Part shown: one piece after another, positions 12,473 through 24,358 of the stretch
Layout: each line of letters starts with the position of its first letter
Position numbering within the stretch: position 1 is the first letter of the stretch
Assembly (NCBI GenBank): GCA_011800155.1
Contig: CM022369.1
Coordinates: 2,418,001-2,482,000 of the forward strand
DNA length: 64,000 bases
Direction of reading: 5' to 3'
Origin: Flammulina velutipes
Lineage: Eukaryota > Basidiomycota > Agaricomycetes > Agaricales > Physalacriaceae
The notes under the pieces: model-generated
The model's database searches: none
What the model saw: the letters and a program-made list of their open reading frames with translations, nothing else
Told to the model about the DNA's origin: nothing
Program-made: the position numbers and the translations under genes

Positions 12473-14773
12473 ATGTCTACATCGTCTCTCTCATCTCCAG
12501 AACTCGGGCCAACAATGGGCCCAGATATTCGCCCAAACTTTTCATACAAGAACGCAACCCACGACGAAGTCCTCGAAGACCTTTCAAGGTGAGCCACTTC
12601 CCTTCTCGATGCCTGATCCAACCATAACGCATCCACCTAGTCGCTTCATCCTAAATCTTCCCGATGAAGAGCTCGCCTCATTAGAACGTATATCATTCCA
12701 AGTGGAGCAAGCGTACGTCCTTTTGGCCTCATCGTCTACTCACCCGACTCACTCTTTCCAGTCATTGGTTCTACGAAGACTTCATCCGGGAGCAAAATTC
12801 CAAGCTGCCCTCCCTCTCGCTCAAGAAATTCTCTGCGATGCTCTTCAACGCCTGTCCTCTCCTGCACCACTGGAGTCAGGACCACGAACAAGCCTTCAAT
12901 GCATTCATGCAATACAAGACACGAGTACCCGTCTGTGGTGCCATCATGCTCAACGACACCTGGGACAAGGTATGTGCACCATCACATACCGGCATGATCC
13001 AGTCATGAATTGTCATAGTGTGTGTTGGTGAAAGGTTGGAAATCGTCTTCGGGGTGGGGTTTTCCAAAGGGAAAAATCAACGAACAAGAACCTCCATCCA
13101 CCTGTGCCGTACGAGAAGTACGTGTGTTTTGTGGCGTCAACGGCTAGTTCTCAATCCGTCCCCAGGTCCTCGAAGAAACTGGATACAACCTGGCCGGAAA
13201 AATAAATCCTGCAAACCTCATCGAAATGACTATCAAAGAGCAACGAATCGCCATGTTCATCGTTCCCAGTGTACCCGAAGACTACGTGTTCAAAACGAAG
13301 ACGAGGAAGGAGATCAGCGTATGTGGACCAATGCATTGACCATGTATGTTTACTCACGCTATGCAGAAAATTGAATGGTTCAAACTGTCCGACTTGCCTA
13401 CGTGGAAACGGAATCAAGGATCTCCGGGAAAATTCTACTTAATCTCACCATTCATTGGGTGAGTATAATCCAACTATCATCACTTCATCCATTGAACTCC
13501 CGGCAGCCCTCTGAAAGCGTTCATTCACGACAACAAACCGCACCCTCCCCGCAAAACTAAATCCAAAGCCGCTGCCCCTTTCTTTGCCAGCGCACCCATT
13601 CCCGAAGCAGATGAACAAAGCCTGGATTCGAATCAAGAATCCAGTTCTCAAACGTCTTCTGCAGATAATGGTGGCCCATCTACGCCTTCTCCGCAGTCAG
13701 TCGAAGCGAATCGCGTTGTGCACCAAGAAGAGGGTATGCCTCGCTTCGACTCACACTTTGCCGCCTTGCTGTCTAATCTCACGGATTCAATTTCTGCAGA
13801 GAAGGATCAGAAGGAATCTCTAGTTGGCAATCCTGTTCACACACCCACGCCCGAGACGTCACCAGAATCTCAACCTGCTGTACATGTTCAAAGTCAACAT
13901 TATCCTCCGTACATGTCTCCGCCAGAATCCACGGTCGGCAGTTTCAACTCTCAGTCCACCGTCACTCCCAGAACGCGGCCCAAACCCCCTTCCCCGTCCA
14001 TGCAACCCTCAAATCATTCACAAGGAGCAAGTTCTACAAATCCTCCCACGTCAGATCCAACTTCCCTTCGTCCAGCGCCATCGCGAAGGTCTACCGTTGC
14101 AGATATCTCTCCATATTTAAGGAAACAAGTTCCGCCCCAGACGACTCCTAGTCATCTGCGACGCCTAGCGCTCTTGGAGGGCATCGCTAACGAGTCTGCC
14201 CGTCTTACCCCGAGGCTCGATGAGGAGGAAAGACGGCTTTCATCTCCTTCATCCAACGGCTTTCATTTTCCTCCTGTCCAAGCACAAGATCATGGCCTCC
14301 TCTACTCGTCGGGTCGCCAGTCGGTGGCTGATGTACGCGTACAAGGCCCTCCTTCGAATTACCCGCACGACGTGTTTCAAGTACGTCCAAGGACCAGCAT
14401 GTCAACTCACCGACCACCCCTTGGCTTTCATACGGGGAGTATGAACTCAAATCAAGTGATGTCTATGATGCAAATGCAGAGTCCACTGCAACACCCGCCA
14501 CCACCTTTGCAATCGCCCATGGGTTATGGCCCAATTCCGTTCACTGGTCCATACAGCTCGATGGCTCCAAATTATCAGCAATACGCGCCAGCAGCGCATC
14601 CTATGTATGCCCATCATCCAGGATTCGGACATCCCCCGCCTCCCCCACATGCTCCCCGCGCGGGGATGCCTTTGCAATCGTCCTTTGGCCCTGCTGCATC
14701 GTCATCTAATTCTGCTGCTGGCACCCTCCTCTCTATTCTCAACGGCACGCCCGCGTCGTCTCATGCATCATAA
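12473..14773 (+). CDS. DCP2: mRNA decapping enzyme Dcp2
   Basis: Nudix hydrolase that removes the 5' cap of mRNA in P-bodies. ATG 12473, followed by about seven short exons. The N-terminal regulatory domain includes [19 protein letters not shown] and [16 protein letters not shown]. The Nudix fold starts at [11 protein letters not shown] and runs into [13 protein letters not shown], giving the GX5EX7REUXEEXGU box with its catalytic glutamates; a Box B-like region ends in FYLISPFIG. The long C-terminal half is a single exon, Pro/Ser-rich and disordered. It carries short leucine-rich helices ([26 protein letters not shown] at the very end) of the kind that bind Edc3/Pat1 in yeasts. Length (about 650-700 residues) fits fungal Dcp2. 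Identification is firm from Box A plus Nudix order. Confidence 0.95.
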
Positions 14774-16243
14774 TTCCTCCTAATGCTATTCCCCACGTTC
14801 TGCTTAACATATTTACACTCATATCCAGCTATGTGTACATAAATTGGTTGCGCATCACTCTCTTTTTCCTTTACCATCCGTCGCTCTCTTTCCATATATC
14901 TGTCTCGTTGTTTTCCTGCAGTGCTCGTCATTGTACACAATCCCTCAAGCCTTTTTACTTACTTACACGTGTTTCTTTATTTCTGCTGTATCCTCCGACT
15001 GGTCTCTCGTTTGTTTTTCTCTCTTGTGGCTCCCATCATGGTGGTTATTTGGTCTATGTAGGAATACGAGTATACAGTATCAGATTGATAGTACTTTTTT
15101 GCGTATACACTCCGTGTGATATCTTGAAGTGGGTGCGTTTCGCGAACTACTGTAGAGCTTGAAGTAGCATTGGTTGTCAAATTGGCCTGAAGGTAGGTAG
15201 TACAGAGCTCGTGCGGATTCAGAAGATGTGAATCTATGCCCATTTTTGGCGATTCCCTTTGCTGATCACCCCAAACGAACCCCATGGATTCTGTCAGTCG
15301 CAGCGATGTGATGAAATGATAGAAAGCTTGATGACAGCATACCATCGCCGATATCTGCCAACGGCGTGATAAATGCTTTCTCCGGGTCCGTTCTGTAGAC
15401 TATTCATGATGCGCACAAGTCGGTATGATGGCGAGCAGAGAGGCGCTTAGAGTAGCGTTGACAGTATACGGCGTAGATGCGCCGGACGTTTTGTGCTCAA
15501 TTCCAATGACAATCGAGCAATCAGAGAATCAAATTACTCTTATCCTAGGCCATGCTGCCCATTTGAATACGAAACGGTCTTAATTGTTGTTCTATTTTTC
15601 CATCCACGAATCACTGGCGCAGTGGCGCTACAAGCGAGCGCTGGAAACCTGAAAGAAGCGTATAAATAGCCTGAATATAGCAGGGTAGAGTCCAGATGCT
15701 GACAGAGGGGTGTTCCGACTCGGTGGAAGTTCGGACGTTAGGATGAACTGCCTTTCGGATGTAAGTTGGTGTAGCGGTCCGGGAGGACTTGGTATTGTAC
15801 ACCGCCAGCATTCGTGGACGTGGAGGGTGTAAATCTTGTGGGATGGAGCGCAAAGCACGGTAAAGAAGCCATGTCAGAAGGTTGAACAATAGGGTCGAAA
15901 GAAGCTTCAGTTCGCGAGAAGGGTTTCACGAAATACCTGTCAATTGTTGGATGGTAGTATGCACGGAAGAAAAGAGGCGAATGGGCGTCTCGAAGACGAG
16001 CATACTGTGCATATAAAGAGGATTACAGCAGCTTTTCTGCAAGAAAGATTCTTCGATTTTAAGCTCAAATTTCATCATTTCGGCTTACGAGTGATCAAAA
16101 ACCTTGGCGTATTCGGAGGTGGCCGAGCATCTGTTCTGTTCTGGCTCCGCTTCGTGTCTTCCATGTCCTCCTAGCCGACTACCCTGCTTGTCCTTTTGCC
16201 GTCGTTGTCGTCGTCGTCGTGCTCTGGCAATGCTCCCCGTGTC
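14774..16243. other. Long intergenic region, DCP2 3' end to kinase
   Basis: 1,470 bp, the longest gap in the window. The first 300 bp are T/C-rich and fit a 3' untranslated region of DCP2. The middle holds only short open frames with no recognisable motif. Near the kinase a TATAAA lies at about 16012-16017, and GTC/TCG trinucleotides repeat at 16201-16220. I cannot support a gene here, though a short minus-strand gene around 15.6-15.9 kb is not excluded. Confidence 0.5.
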
Positions 16244-19200
16244 ATGTTCGCCCCGTCTCCCAGCGTGCAGCATACCAATCAACCTACCCACTATGTCGCT
16301 CTGCCGCCTCGTCAACCACAGCACAACAACCAGCAACCAAAGGAGCCTATTAATGTTGTCGGAATCCCCTCGGTGCACATCGAGAATAACCGGCTCGTCG
16401 TCGGCTCGTCGCAGAGCAGTAAGCGCTCGCCGTTCGCTGCTTGATAAATACTCATTTGGTACAGGCTCCACGAGATCATACACACCGCTCAAGGTCCTCG
16501 GGGACGGCTCATTCGGTACAGTCTGGCTCTGCGATTGGCATGGGACGCTACCCCCCAATACACCGTTATCATCCATGCAATGCGGAGCAGGTGCGCGTGC
16601 AGAATGGGTCGGAAAGCGACTGGTAGCAGTCAAACGCATGAAGAAAAAATGGGAAGGCGGCTGGGACGAGTGTCAGAAGCTTAAAGAGCTTGAGGTGCGT
16701 ACCAGCGTCGTATATGCGTCATTTTCTGGGCTAATCAGTGTTTCGACGCCAGTCACTTCGAGCCATTCCATTTCATCCCAACATCATTCCCTTGTACGAC
16801 TTTTTTCTCCTTCCCGCCACAAAGGAGCTCTACTTTATCTTCGAGTCCATGGAGGGCAATCTCTACCATCTCATAAAGGCTCGCAAAGGTCGTGCCCTCG
16901 CCGGTGGTCTCGTCTCTTCGATCTTTCTGCAGATCGTTTCCGGTTTAGATCACATCCACAGCTCTGGCTATTTTCACAGAGACATGAAGCCGGAAAATGT
17001 CCTGGTCACTACAACTGGGCTGCACGACTACACCACAGTCTCGCCTGTCGCTCCTCCCAATGCTCCACCAGAGATGGACGTTGTCGCCATTATCAAATTG
17101 GCTGATTTCGGCCTGGCACGCGAAACAAAGTCCAAGCCTCCATACACCGAATACGTCTCGACTCGGTGGTATCGCGCGCCAGAAGTTCTATTGCTTAGCA
17201 GAGACTATTCAAATCCTGTCGACATGTGGGCACTTGGGACCATCATGGCTGAACTCGTCAACCTGCGACCCTTATTCCCGGGAGCTGATCAGGTGGACCA
17301 AGTCAACAAGATATGCGAAATACTTGGTGATCCTTCAGACGAGTACACCACAGACCAGCCAGGCGTTCATGCGGGCGGTGGCCCATGGCCTAAGGGTATC
17401 AAAATGGCCAAAGAAGTTGGCTTCACGTTTCCCAAGGTAGCGGGTCAATGCCTCATCATCGTTCGGAGACGGACTGACAAATCTTTCGTACAGATGCAGC
17501 CCCAACAGTTCTTCTCACTCTTTGACCGTACAGTACCACCTTCTCTAATCCACTGCATCCGTGATCTGCTCTGCTATGATCCTGATATCCGGTTGACCAG
17601 TCGACAATGCCTTCATCACCCTTACCTACTGGAGACAACACCCCGCAATAATGTTCCTCTACCTCCCGGCCTTTACACAACCCCATTACCCCATCGAAAC
17701 GGCACCGCCACCACCAATGGAACGTATCCATCATCACACTCCAACAATTATCTCCATCCCGCCTCGTCTACCCATCGCGTTCCATTGTATGCGCCGACGC
17801 CAGTGTCCGGCTCCTCGTCGACCATTGATGTGCAGATGTATCACTCTTCTTCCCCGCACTCGTCGGGCCTCATCCGCGAAGAAGCCCGGAGCCACGCTGG
17901 CTCATATCCTTCATCTCCTGCCGAAAAGGACTATCTCATGGACGTTACACCAAATGGGGAGGCAGCCGAAGACTATCATACGCATGGACAGCCTATGGAT
18001 GTCACTCCTTCCCCGGCGCAGAACTATCGCCCACCACAACCCGTCATCATCGTCGAACAACCTCAGCAGGCTACAAAATCCAAACTCAGTCTCGGCTTTG
18101 GCAAGAAGCATACGAAATGGAACGTATTCGGCGGCGACAAGGGCAACTCAAATCTTCCGCCGGTCCAAGAATTTCCTCCTTCCAATTCTTCAACGTCTCT
18201 TAAGCGTATACAATCGTCTGGATCAAACCATGCTAGGGAACCTTCTCCGACACGCGATGCTCGGATGGTTGACATCAAGAAGGGCAATAAGAAGGAAGCC
18301 GAGCGGTTACAGCGCGAGGCCGAGAAACAGCGACGCGCTTTGGCAGAGAAAATGCATCGGGAACAGGCTCGTGCTGTCATGCAGAAGCGTAACCAAATTG
18401 TCCAAAAATTGTCGACGACCAAGGAAGATTTAGACTGGATCGGTGGCTCTGAGCAGCGTTTGGACTTTGCTGAGAGAGGGAAGCAGGCGGCCACTGGGCC
18501 AATACGGCAAGGTGCACATGGCGGTGGGGTTTCGCCTGGCGGGACAACCACAGTGAATGCTGCTGCCGGACGCTTCGCCCAGGCGGCAGAGCAACCCGTG
18601 GCCAGTTCTTCATTGTGGCGAGAGGATTCGAACGGTTCAGGATCTTGGAGGGGCGAGCGAGCGCTGAAGTCACGTAGACAGCAAGATCGTGATCCATCTC
18701 TCGAGCACCCTCGTCAATCTGAGGGTCGGACGTCCTCTTTGTCATACTCAACGGTGGACAGTGATCCGGGACCTTCGAGGTTACGAAATCGACCCAGTGT
18801 CTTTGGATTGAATCGTATGCCCTCCGCGTCTTCGCTACGGACCTCGTTCGACGATTTTGCACCTTCTGCTCGGTCATCTAATTCCTATTCTATTGACAGT
18901 GGCATAACCTCCGCGCGCTCCTCTAATTCCTTCTCCCTCGATGGCCAGCTAGCGCACGACTTTCGCACGCGTGCTACAGTGAATGCGGACACACCTCCTC
19001 TTCGACTTCACTCCGTTTCGCCCTCTTTATCGCCCTCCCTTTCGCCGACTCCTGCATGGATGCAGCTACCTCATGGTGAACATCATCCATCTCGGCGAGG
19101 GAATCCGCCTCCTTTTATTAACCTCCCTCGATCCCATCAGGGCAAGCCGTATAACGCTTTCGATATATCGGCGCAAATGAATGGCCATCCTCCAAGTCCT

Positions 19201-19459
19201 GGACATATAGCGAAAGCTGATATCAATCCAATCTTCCAGGTGGTGAGTAATAAATATGCCGATTGAAGGGTTAGAAACTGATCGTGCTGTTTAGCCTCCA
19301 ATACTACCGCCACCTCTTCCACCACCTCCAGACATGGACGATAGCCCGTCTTCGCCAACCTCACTACCACCCTTTTCGGAGTTGGATGCTGTGGCAGGCG
19401 GTGGGTATGAATATCCGCCCTTGTCCCCCATGGCGTTCACAGAACCGGATGAGTGCTAA
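16244..19459 (+). CDS. Ime2/RCK-family (CMGC) protein kinase
   Basis: Ser/Thr kinase of the MAK/ICK/Ime2 group, which in fungi controls meiosis, mating and morphogenesis (Ustilago Crk1, yeast Ime2). Five exons are inferred: 16244-16418, 16465-16694, 16753-17436, 17494-19242 and 19295-19459. All joins are in frame and give 1,000 codons. Visible motifs: Gly loop LGDGSFGTVWLC, catalytic Lys in LVAVKRMKKK, HRDMKPENV, DFG in LADFGLARE, and activation loop TEYVSTRWYRAPEV with the Thr-x-Tyr pair. The kinase domain ends near 17640. A tail of more than 500 residues, Ser/Pro-rich with a Lys/Arg/Glu coiled stretch around 18270-18400, follows. The start was moved to 16244 because only that frame splices into the Gly loop. 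Intron 17437-17493 is 57 nt, in frame and stopless. Confidence 0.88.
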
Positions 19460-19837
19460 CGCTGTTTGGCCATTCTTCCAGCTGAGGGCTGGCCCACACT
19501 CTTTTGCCTATCTATCGTCTCTCCATTTTTCTTGTACTTACATCTCTCTGTTTATTATCGCATGTTTGTCATTGTCACAAGTGCTGTGATTCCCTCTCTC
19601 TCTGGCCTCTACGTCTCACCTGCATAAAGCATCCACTCTCATTTAGCTGGGCCTCCCGGAGGTGTAACTTACGCTTATTCATTCAAGTTGCTACACCATC
19701 TCTTTTTCGTCCTACTTATCATACTTACACTGGCTAGTTTGCGCCACATACAGGCCGGAGATATAGGCATAATAGACAAACTAAATGTATTTCTACTATA
19801 CCCGCCACATCGTAGGAATGTCTCCGGAAGGCTGGAA
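19460..19837. other. Intergenic gap
   Basis: 378 bp between the kinase stop and the start of the next gene on the same strand. It is pyrimidine-rich in its first part (kinase 3' end). Nothing else is recognised. Confidence 0.45.
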
Positions 19838-20807
19838 ATGCCCTACCGCTCGGTAAGTGGATTCGCAGTACGTTCGGTTCCCGCTCTTCCTCCGACCTTC
19901 ATGTACGAACCGACACCTGCTGATATTCTACGAGTTGCTGTTGTGGGTCCAGTTTCTTGTATAGTCTCTCATCTCTAACAGGTTTCATAGGCGCTTTGTG
20001 CACTAAAAGAAAAGCCCCAGGACCAAGGAATCGACTGTACGCGAGCACTCGACTTTCTTAACTTCAAATGTTTCATTCCCACGCTTTCTAGCTTATGTTC
20101 TTAATCTGCAATGTCGTGCAAGACGAGAAGACAGCTCAGCGATAACTGATTGGAGAATACTCGCCCTCGCGTTGGAGTCCCAGCTACGCGATAATAGAGC
20201 GGAGGATCTTCAACTAGAGAAACCAATCGGCAAGAAAGGCAAACAGGTTGCTCGCGCACGATCTCTGGATGCCCACGCTATACCTCCTTCTTGCTCTTCA
20301 TCTCTCCCAATCGTCCTATCGACCGCACTCTCCTCTGCCCTCCAATCATCAAGTAAACTTCATACACTCAGCTCTCGCCTAGTATCCGACATGCAATGGG
20401 CCCTCCCCGATGGGATTCTCTTCCCGGCTGTCGATGCGTTTCTTCCTCTTAGCTTGGATGCTTACACACAAGAGAAGAAAGATGAAGCACCCGATTCCCG
20501 CGAGGCGCTTCTACGTCTATTGCTGCGCGCACTCCCCCTTGTGGATGACAGTGTTCGGAGAGATGTGGGCTTGAGGGCTCTGGATAAGATGTGTGCATCC
20601 GACTTCGGCGTAGAGAAGCTAGTTCTCAAGGACACGCTCTGGTACTATTGCAGCGTTATAGCGGCGTCTGGAGTAGGGGAAAAAGGAGCCGACAAACTCT
20701 GTCGCTTTTTACTGGAAGATCAGAAGAAGGTTGAAGCGGAGCGACTGCACGTAGTTGAGCGAGAGATGATTGAGGGAACTTTGGAGAAACTGTGGCTAGA
20801 CTTATAG
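19838..20807 (+). CDS. Unassigned protein, helical
   Basis: Not recognised. The last exon is open for over 600 nt and has strong coding character: ALDKMCASDFGVEKLVLKD, TLWYYCSVIAASG, then a Lys/Glu-rich helix ending in LEKLWLDL. It has no ATG of its own at its 5' end, so upstream exons are needed. The model that joins in frame is 19838-19852 (MPYRS), 19991-20069 and 20140-20807, total 253 residues. It gives ALCALKEKPQDQG, ALDFLNF, then SITDWRILALALESQL. The donor of the second intron (GTTTCA) is weak, so the 5' part is tentative. The protein is rich in Leu and Ala helices, has no signal peptide or membrane segment, and looks cytosolic or nuclear. Confidence 0.6.
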
Positions 20808-20991
20808 CTGAAAGACGTTCGGAAATAGTTTTCTCTAGAGATATAGATGTTTCAGAGCATTAGTTCAAGAGCGTATTCATCTGGTATTCATGAACTTGAA
20901 TTTGAAATTCTGATCCAAAAGTTCAAACCGATCGCCGGAAGATTGCCGGAGTTGACTTGACTTGCTTTCTACCTTGACTCACTTCCATTCG

Positions 20992-22714
20992 ATGGGTCTT
21001 TACCTCCTCGATTATGGCGCGGGAAATGTACAGAGTCTGGCCAACTCAATAACAGCGTTGGGCCACAGTTTCACCTGGATAACGAGCCCGGAAGACTTCA
21101 AACACGCTACTGTTAGTCCCTCCCGCCTTGTCTATCGTAATTGCTCAATCCTCTCAGTCACTCATCTTCCCCGGAGTTGGGGCTTTCGAAACTGCCATCC
21201 AAAATCTTGAATCAAAAGGACTACTCGAACCCCTTCGGGAATATATCTTGTCTGGTCGACCATACTTCGGAATTTGCATCGGTATGCAAGTGCTCTACCA
21301 ATCTTCGGCGGAATCACCGTGTCAAGGACTTGGAGTTATTCCTTCCCCCATAATACGCTTTGACGACTCCGACAAATCCGTTCCTCACATGGGATGGAGC
21401 ACGGCAGATCTCGTCGATCCGAAGGACGTCAAGGATTCCCATTTCTATTACTTTGTTCACTCGTACTGCGCAAAATACGACCCGGAGAGGTACCCAGAGG
21501 CCGCCGCATGTGCATACGCTACGACACAGTATGGCCAAGAGATATTCGTATCCTCAGTGCGCAAAGGGAACGTATTTGGGACCCAATTCCATCCAGAGAA
21601 ATCTGGGTCTGCAGGACTGGAATTCCTCGATGCATGGTTGCGGGAACCTGAATCCGCGCACTCTGCGTCTCCTGGTGCGGTTACCCAACCGTCCGGCCTT
21701 GCACCTCGTACAATTACGCCACGTCCCAAGCATGCATTGACAAAACGCATCATAGCGTGCATGGACGTCAGAGCGAACGACCACGGAGATCTCGTTGTCA
21801 CCAAAGGGGATCAATACGACGTTCGCGAAAAGACCGAGACAGACACGGTCACCGCAACAACAGGAGGCGCCGTTCGTAACTTGGGGAAACCGGTCACGCT
21901 AGTGGAACAATACTACAAGGCTGGAGCAGACGAGCTGTGCCTTCTCAATATCACTTCCTTCCGCCATTCTCCTCTACGAGATCAGCCGATGCTTGCTGTC
22001 GTCCGCGCTGCTGCTGAACGCGTCTTCGTCCCACTGACGATTGGTGGCGGTATCAAGGACAGTGTCGATCCCGATGGCACAAAACGGCCAGCCCTCGAGG
22101 TCGCAGGAGCATATTTCCGTGCTGGCGCTGACAAGGTGAGCATAGGGAGTGAGGCGGTGATTGCGGTGGAGAAGATGCTCGCAAATGGCGGGAAGGGTGA
22201 GGGTACCAGCGCGATTGAGACGATATCCCACGCGTATGGACGACAGGCCGTGGTTGTGTCTGTTGATCCTCGTAGGGCGTATGTAGATCCAAAAACCTAC
22301 GACGGGCCATACCAGCAGGAGCTCATTCACGGCCTAGCTGGATCGACTGAAGAAGGAAAAGCCTGGTGGTACCAGTGCACGATTTTCGGCGGGCGGGAAA
22401 ACCGGCCGTTATCTGTTGTTCAACTTGTAAAGGGCGTGGAGACACTAGGCGCTGGGGAGATATTGCTCAATAGCATTGACCGGGATGGTTCTGGGCTGGG
22501 CTTTGACCTCGATCTCGTTCGACTAGTAAAGTCGGCCGTGCGGATACCTGTGGTTGCCAGCAGTGGTGCAGGCAGCAAGGAGCATTTCGTAGATGTTTTC
22601 CAGAAAACGGAGGTGGAGTCGGCGCTGGCTGCAGGCATATTTCACCGGGGAGAAGTTAGTATTACAGACGTGAAAGGGTGTCTATTCGAAAATAGTATAT
22701 CCGTTAGACAATAG
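20992..22714 (+). CDS. HIS7: Imidazole glycerol phosphate synthase (glutamine amidotransferase-cyclase)
   Basis: Bifunctional histidine-pathway enzyme: the N-terminal glutaminase supplies ammonia to the C-terminal HisF barrel. Together they make imidazole glycerol phosphate and AICAR, the latter feeding purine synthesis. Two exons, 20992-21111 and 21158-22714, joined by a 46-nt intron, give 558 residues (the yeast enzyme is of similar size). Residues near the N-terminus include LLDYGAGNVQSL, LIFPGVGAFE and GICIGMQVLY with the nucleophilic Cys. GTQFHPEKSG carries the catalytic His and Glu. The cyclase half starts at KRIIACMDV, and LTIGGGIKD and LLNSIDRDGSG are phosphate-binding and catalytic loops. 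The fused form is the fungal arrangement. No oddities seen. Confidence 0.97.
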
Positions 22715-22790
22715 ATAGAGTATTAGAGCAACTTGGGCAAGCCAAAATTTCGGAGTCATTGTGTAACAACGGCCACGTGAACAAATCAAC

Positions 22791-22796
22791 ACGCGT
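22791..22796. promoter_or_regulatory. ACGCGT (MCB-like) site upstream of RAD51
   Basis: An ACGCGT hexamer lies 78 bp before the RAD51 ATG, and a CACGTG lies about 20 bp further upstream. ACGCGT is the MluI cell-cycle box used by MBF in yeasts for replication and repair genes. The hexamer occurs several times by chance in this window, so function is only suggested by position. Confidence 0.3.
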
Positions 22797-22873
22797 GTCG
22801 CGCCCCGTGGGAATTTAGGCCTCCTTTGTCCTCTCCGTCGTCGCTGTCGGCATTCCTCTACTGAAACGCAGCA

Positions 22874-24155
22874 ATGTCGCAAGCATCTCAAGATTTAGAG
22901 CAGGATGGCGAGGAATATCAGGCCAGCGGGCCTCTTCTCGTCAGCAAGCTGCAGGAATGCGGCATACACGCCAACGATATCAAGAAACTCGCCGAAGCTG
23001 GCCTGAACACTGTCGAGGCGGTAGCATTCACGCCCAAGAAGAATCTAGTGATTATCAAAGGGATCTCTGAGCAGAAAGCGGACAAGATTCTAGCAGAAGG
23101 TGTGTTACATGCTCTTGTCGCGCTGGACATATGCGCTGACTAATGATTGTCCAGCCCAGAAACTTGTTCCGTTGGGCTTCCAGAGCGCGACTGAAGTTCA
23201 CGCACGTCGTTCAGAGCTTGTCCACCTTACCACCGGCTCTAAGCAGCTGGATGCTCTTCTTGGAGGTGCGTGCATGAATACATCCCGCCGTGCTCGCTCT
23301 CATCTGACTCACATCTATCAGGCGGCATCGAGACAGGCGCGATTACCGAACTCTTTGGAGAATTCAGGACAGGAAAGTCCCAGCTCTGTCACACTCTTGC
23401 TGTGACTTGCCAGCTTCCTGTAAGCATGGGAGGCGGCGAAGGCAAGTGCCTTTACATCGACACCGAAGGCACTTTCCGGCCAGTGCGTCTGCTTGCTGTT
23501 GCAGAGCGGTACGGCCTCAATGGAGAGGAAGTGCTGGACAACGTCGCGTACGCGCGCGCATATAATGCTGATCACCAGAATGCGCTGTTGACAAGCGCGA
23601 GTGCACTCATGTCCGAGTCCAGGTGCGTGCATACACTTAGATATATGCGTTACAAACTAACTCGTTGACTAGATTCTGCCTCTTGATCGTCGATTCTTGT
23701 ACGAACCTTTACCGAACGGATTTCAGTGGTCGCGGCGAGCTCTCTTCGCGCCAAAATCATCTCGGAAAGTTCTTGCGCACACTCCAACGTCTCGCAGACG
23801 AGGTAGGCCTACAGCTTCATATCGTTCGTTCGTGAGCTGACAGTCATCAGTTTGGTATTGCCGTTGTCGTCACGAACCAAGTCATGTCCAGTCCAGACGC
23901 CGCTGCAGGACCTTACGCAGGCAATGAGAAGAAGCCCATCGGAGGAAATATTATGGCTCACGCATCCACGACAAGGTACGCAGTTCCATACGGTTCGTAG
24001 CATTCAGTATTGATATCCTCCCAAGGCTACAACTCAAGAAGTCCCGTGGAAATACACGTTCTTGCAAGATATACGATTCTCCCTGTTTGCCCGAGATGGA
24101 AACCCACTTCGCTATTCTTCCCAGCGGTATCGGCGACCCGGAAGAAGAGGTCTAG
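22874..24155 (+). CDS. RAD51: Rad51 recombinase
   Basis: RecA-family ATPase that forms the filament for strand exchange in homologous recombination. ATG 22874, stop 24153-24155, with about six exons. The N-terminal HhH domain reads [19 protein letters not shown]. The core has [17 protein letters not shown], Walker [42 protein letters not shown], Walker B-type CLLIVDS and the ATP cap [31 protein letters not shown] and [10 protein letters not shown] close the protein. [11 protein letters not shown] and the HhH wording match Rad51 rather than Dmc1. Two small departures from the usual Rad51 sequence are CTNLY after the Walker B and SSPDAAAG in loop 2, both in variable positions. Length about 340 residues, as expected. 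Confidence 0.96.
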
Positions 24156-24358
24156 CACCTTGAGCTTTAGATATCGTCTCATGATTTGTACTTGTTCGAC
24201 CTTTGCACTGTATCATATCTGCTGAATTCTATGGATGGAGTTACATTTGGATCCTATGTTGGTGTACAGTTGAGTGTACAAGATTATATGTTGAATACAA
24301 CTACTTTGAGGAATGGATGCGCAAAATGTAGTCTCACCATTCACCACCCTCCATCCGT

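Noticed and set aside
15611..15929. Short minus-strand frames as a gene
   Set aside because: Three overlapping frames, one starting from TTG, with no motif, no clear splice plan and no strong coding bias.
16196..16243. TTG at 16196 as start of the kinase
   Set aside because: Not an ATG. The first ATG in the frame that splices into the kinase Gly loop is 16244.
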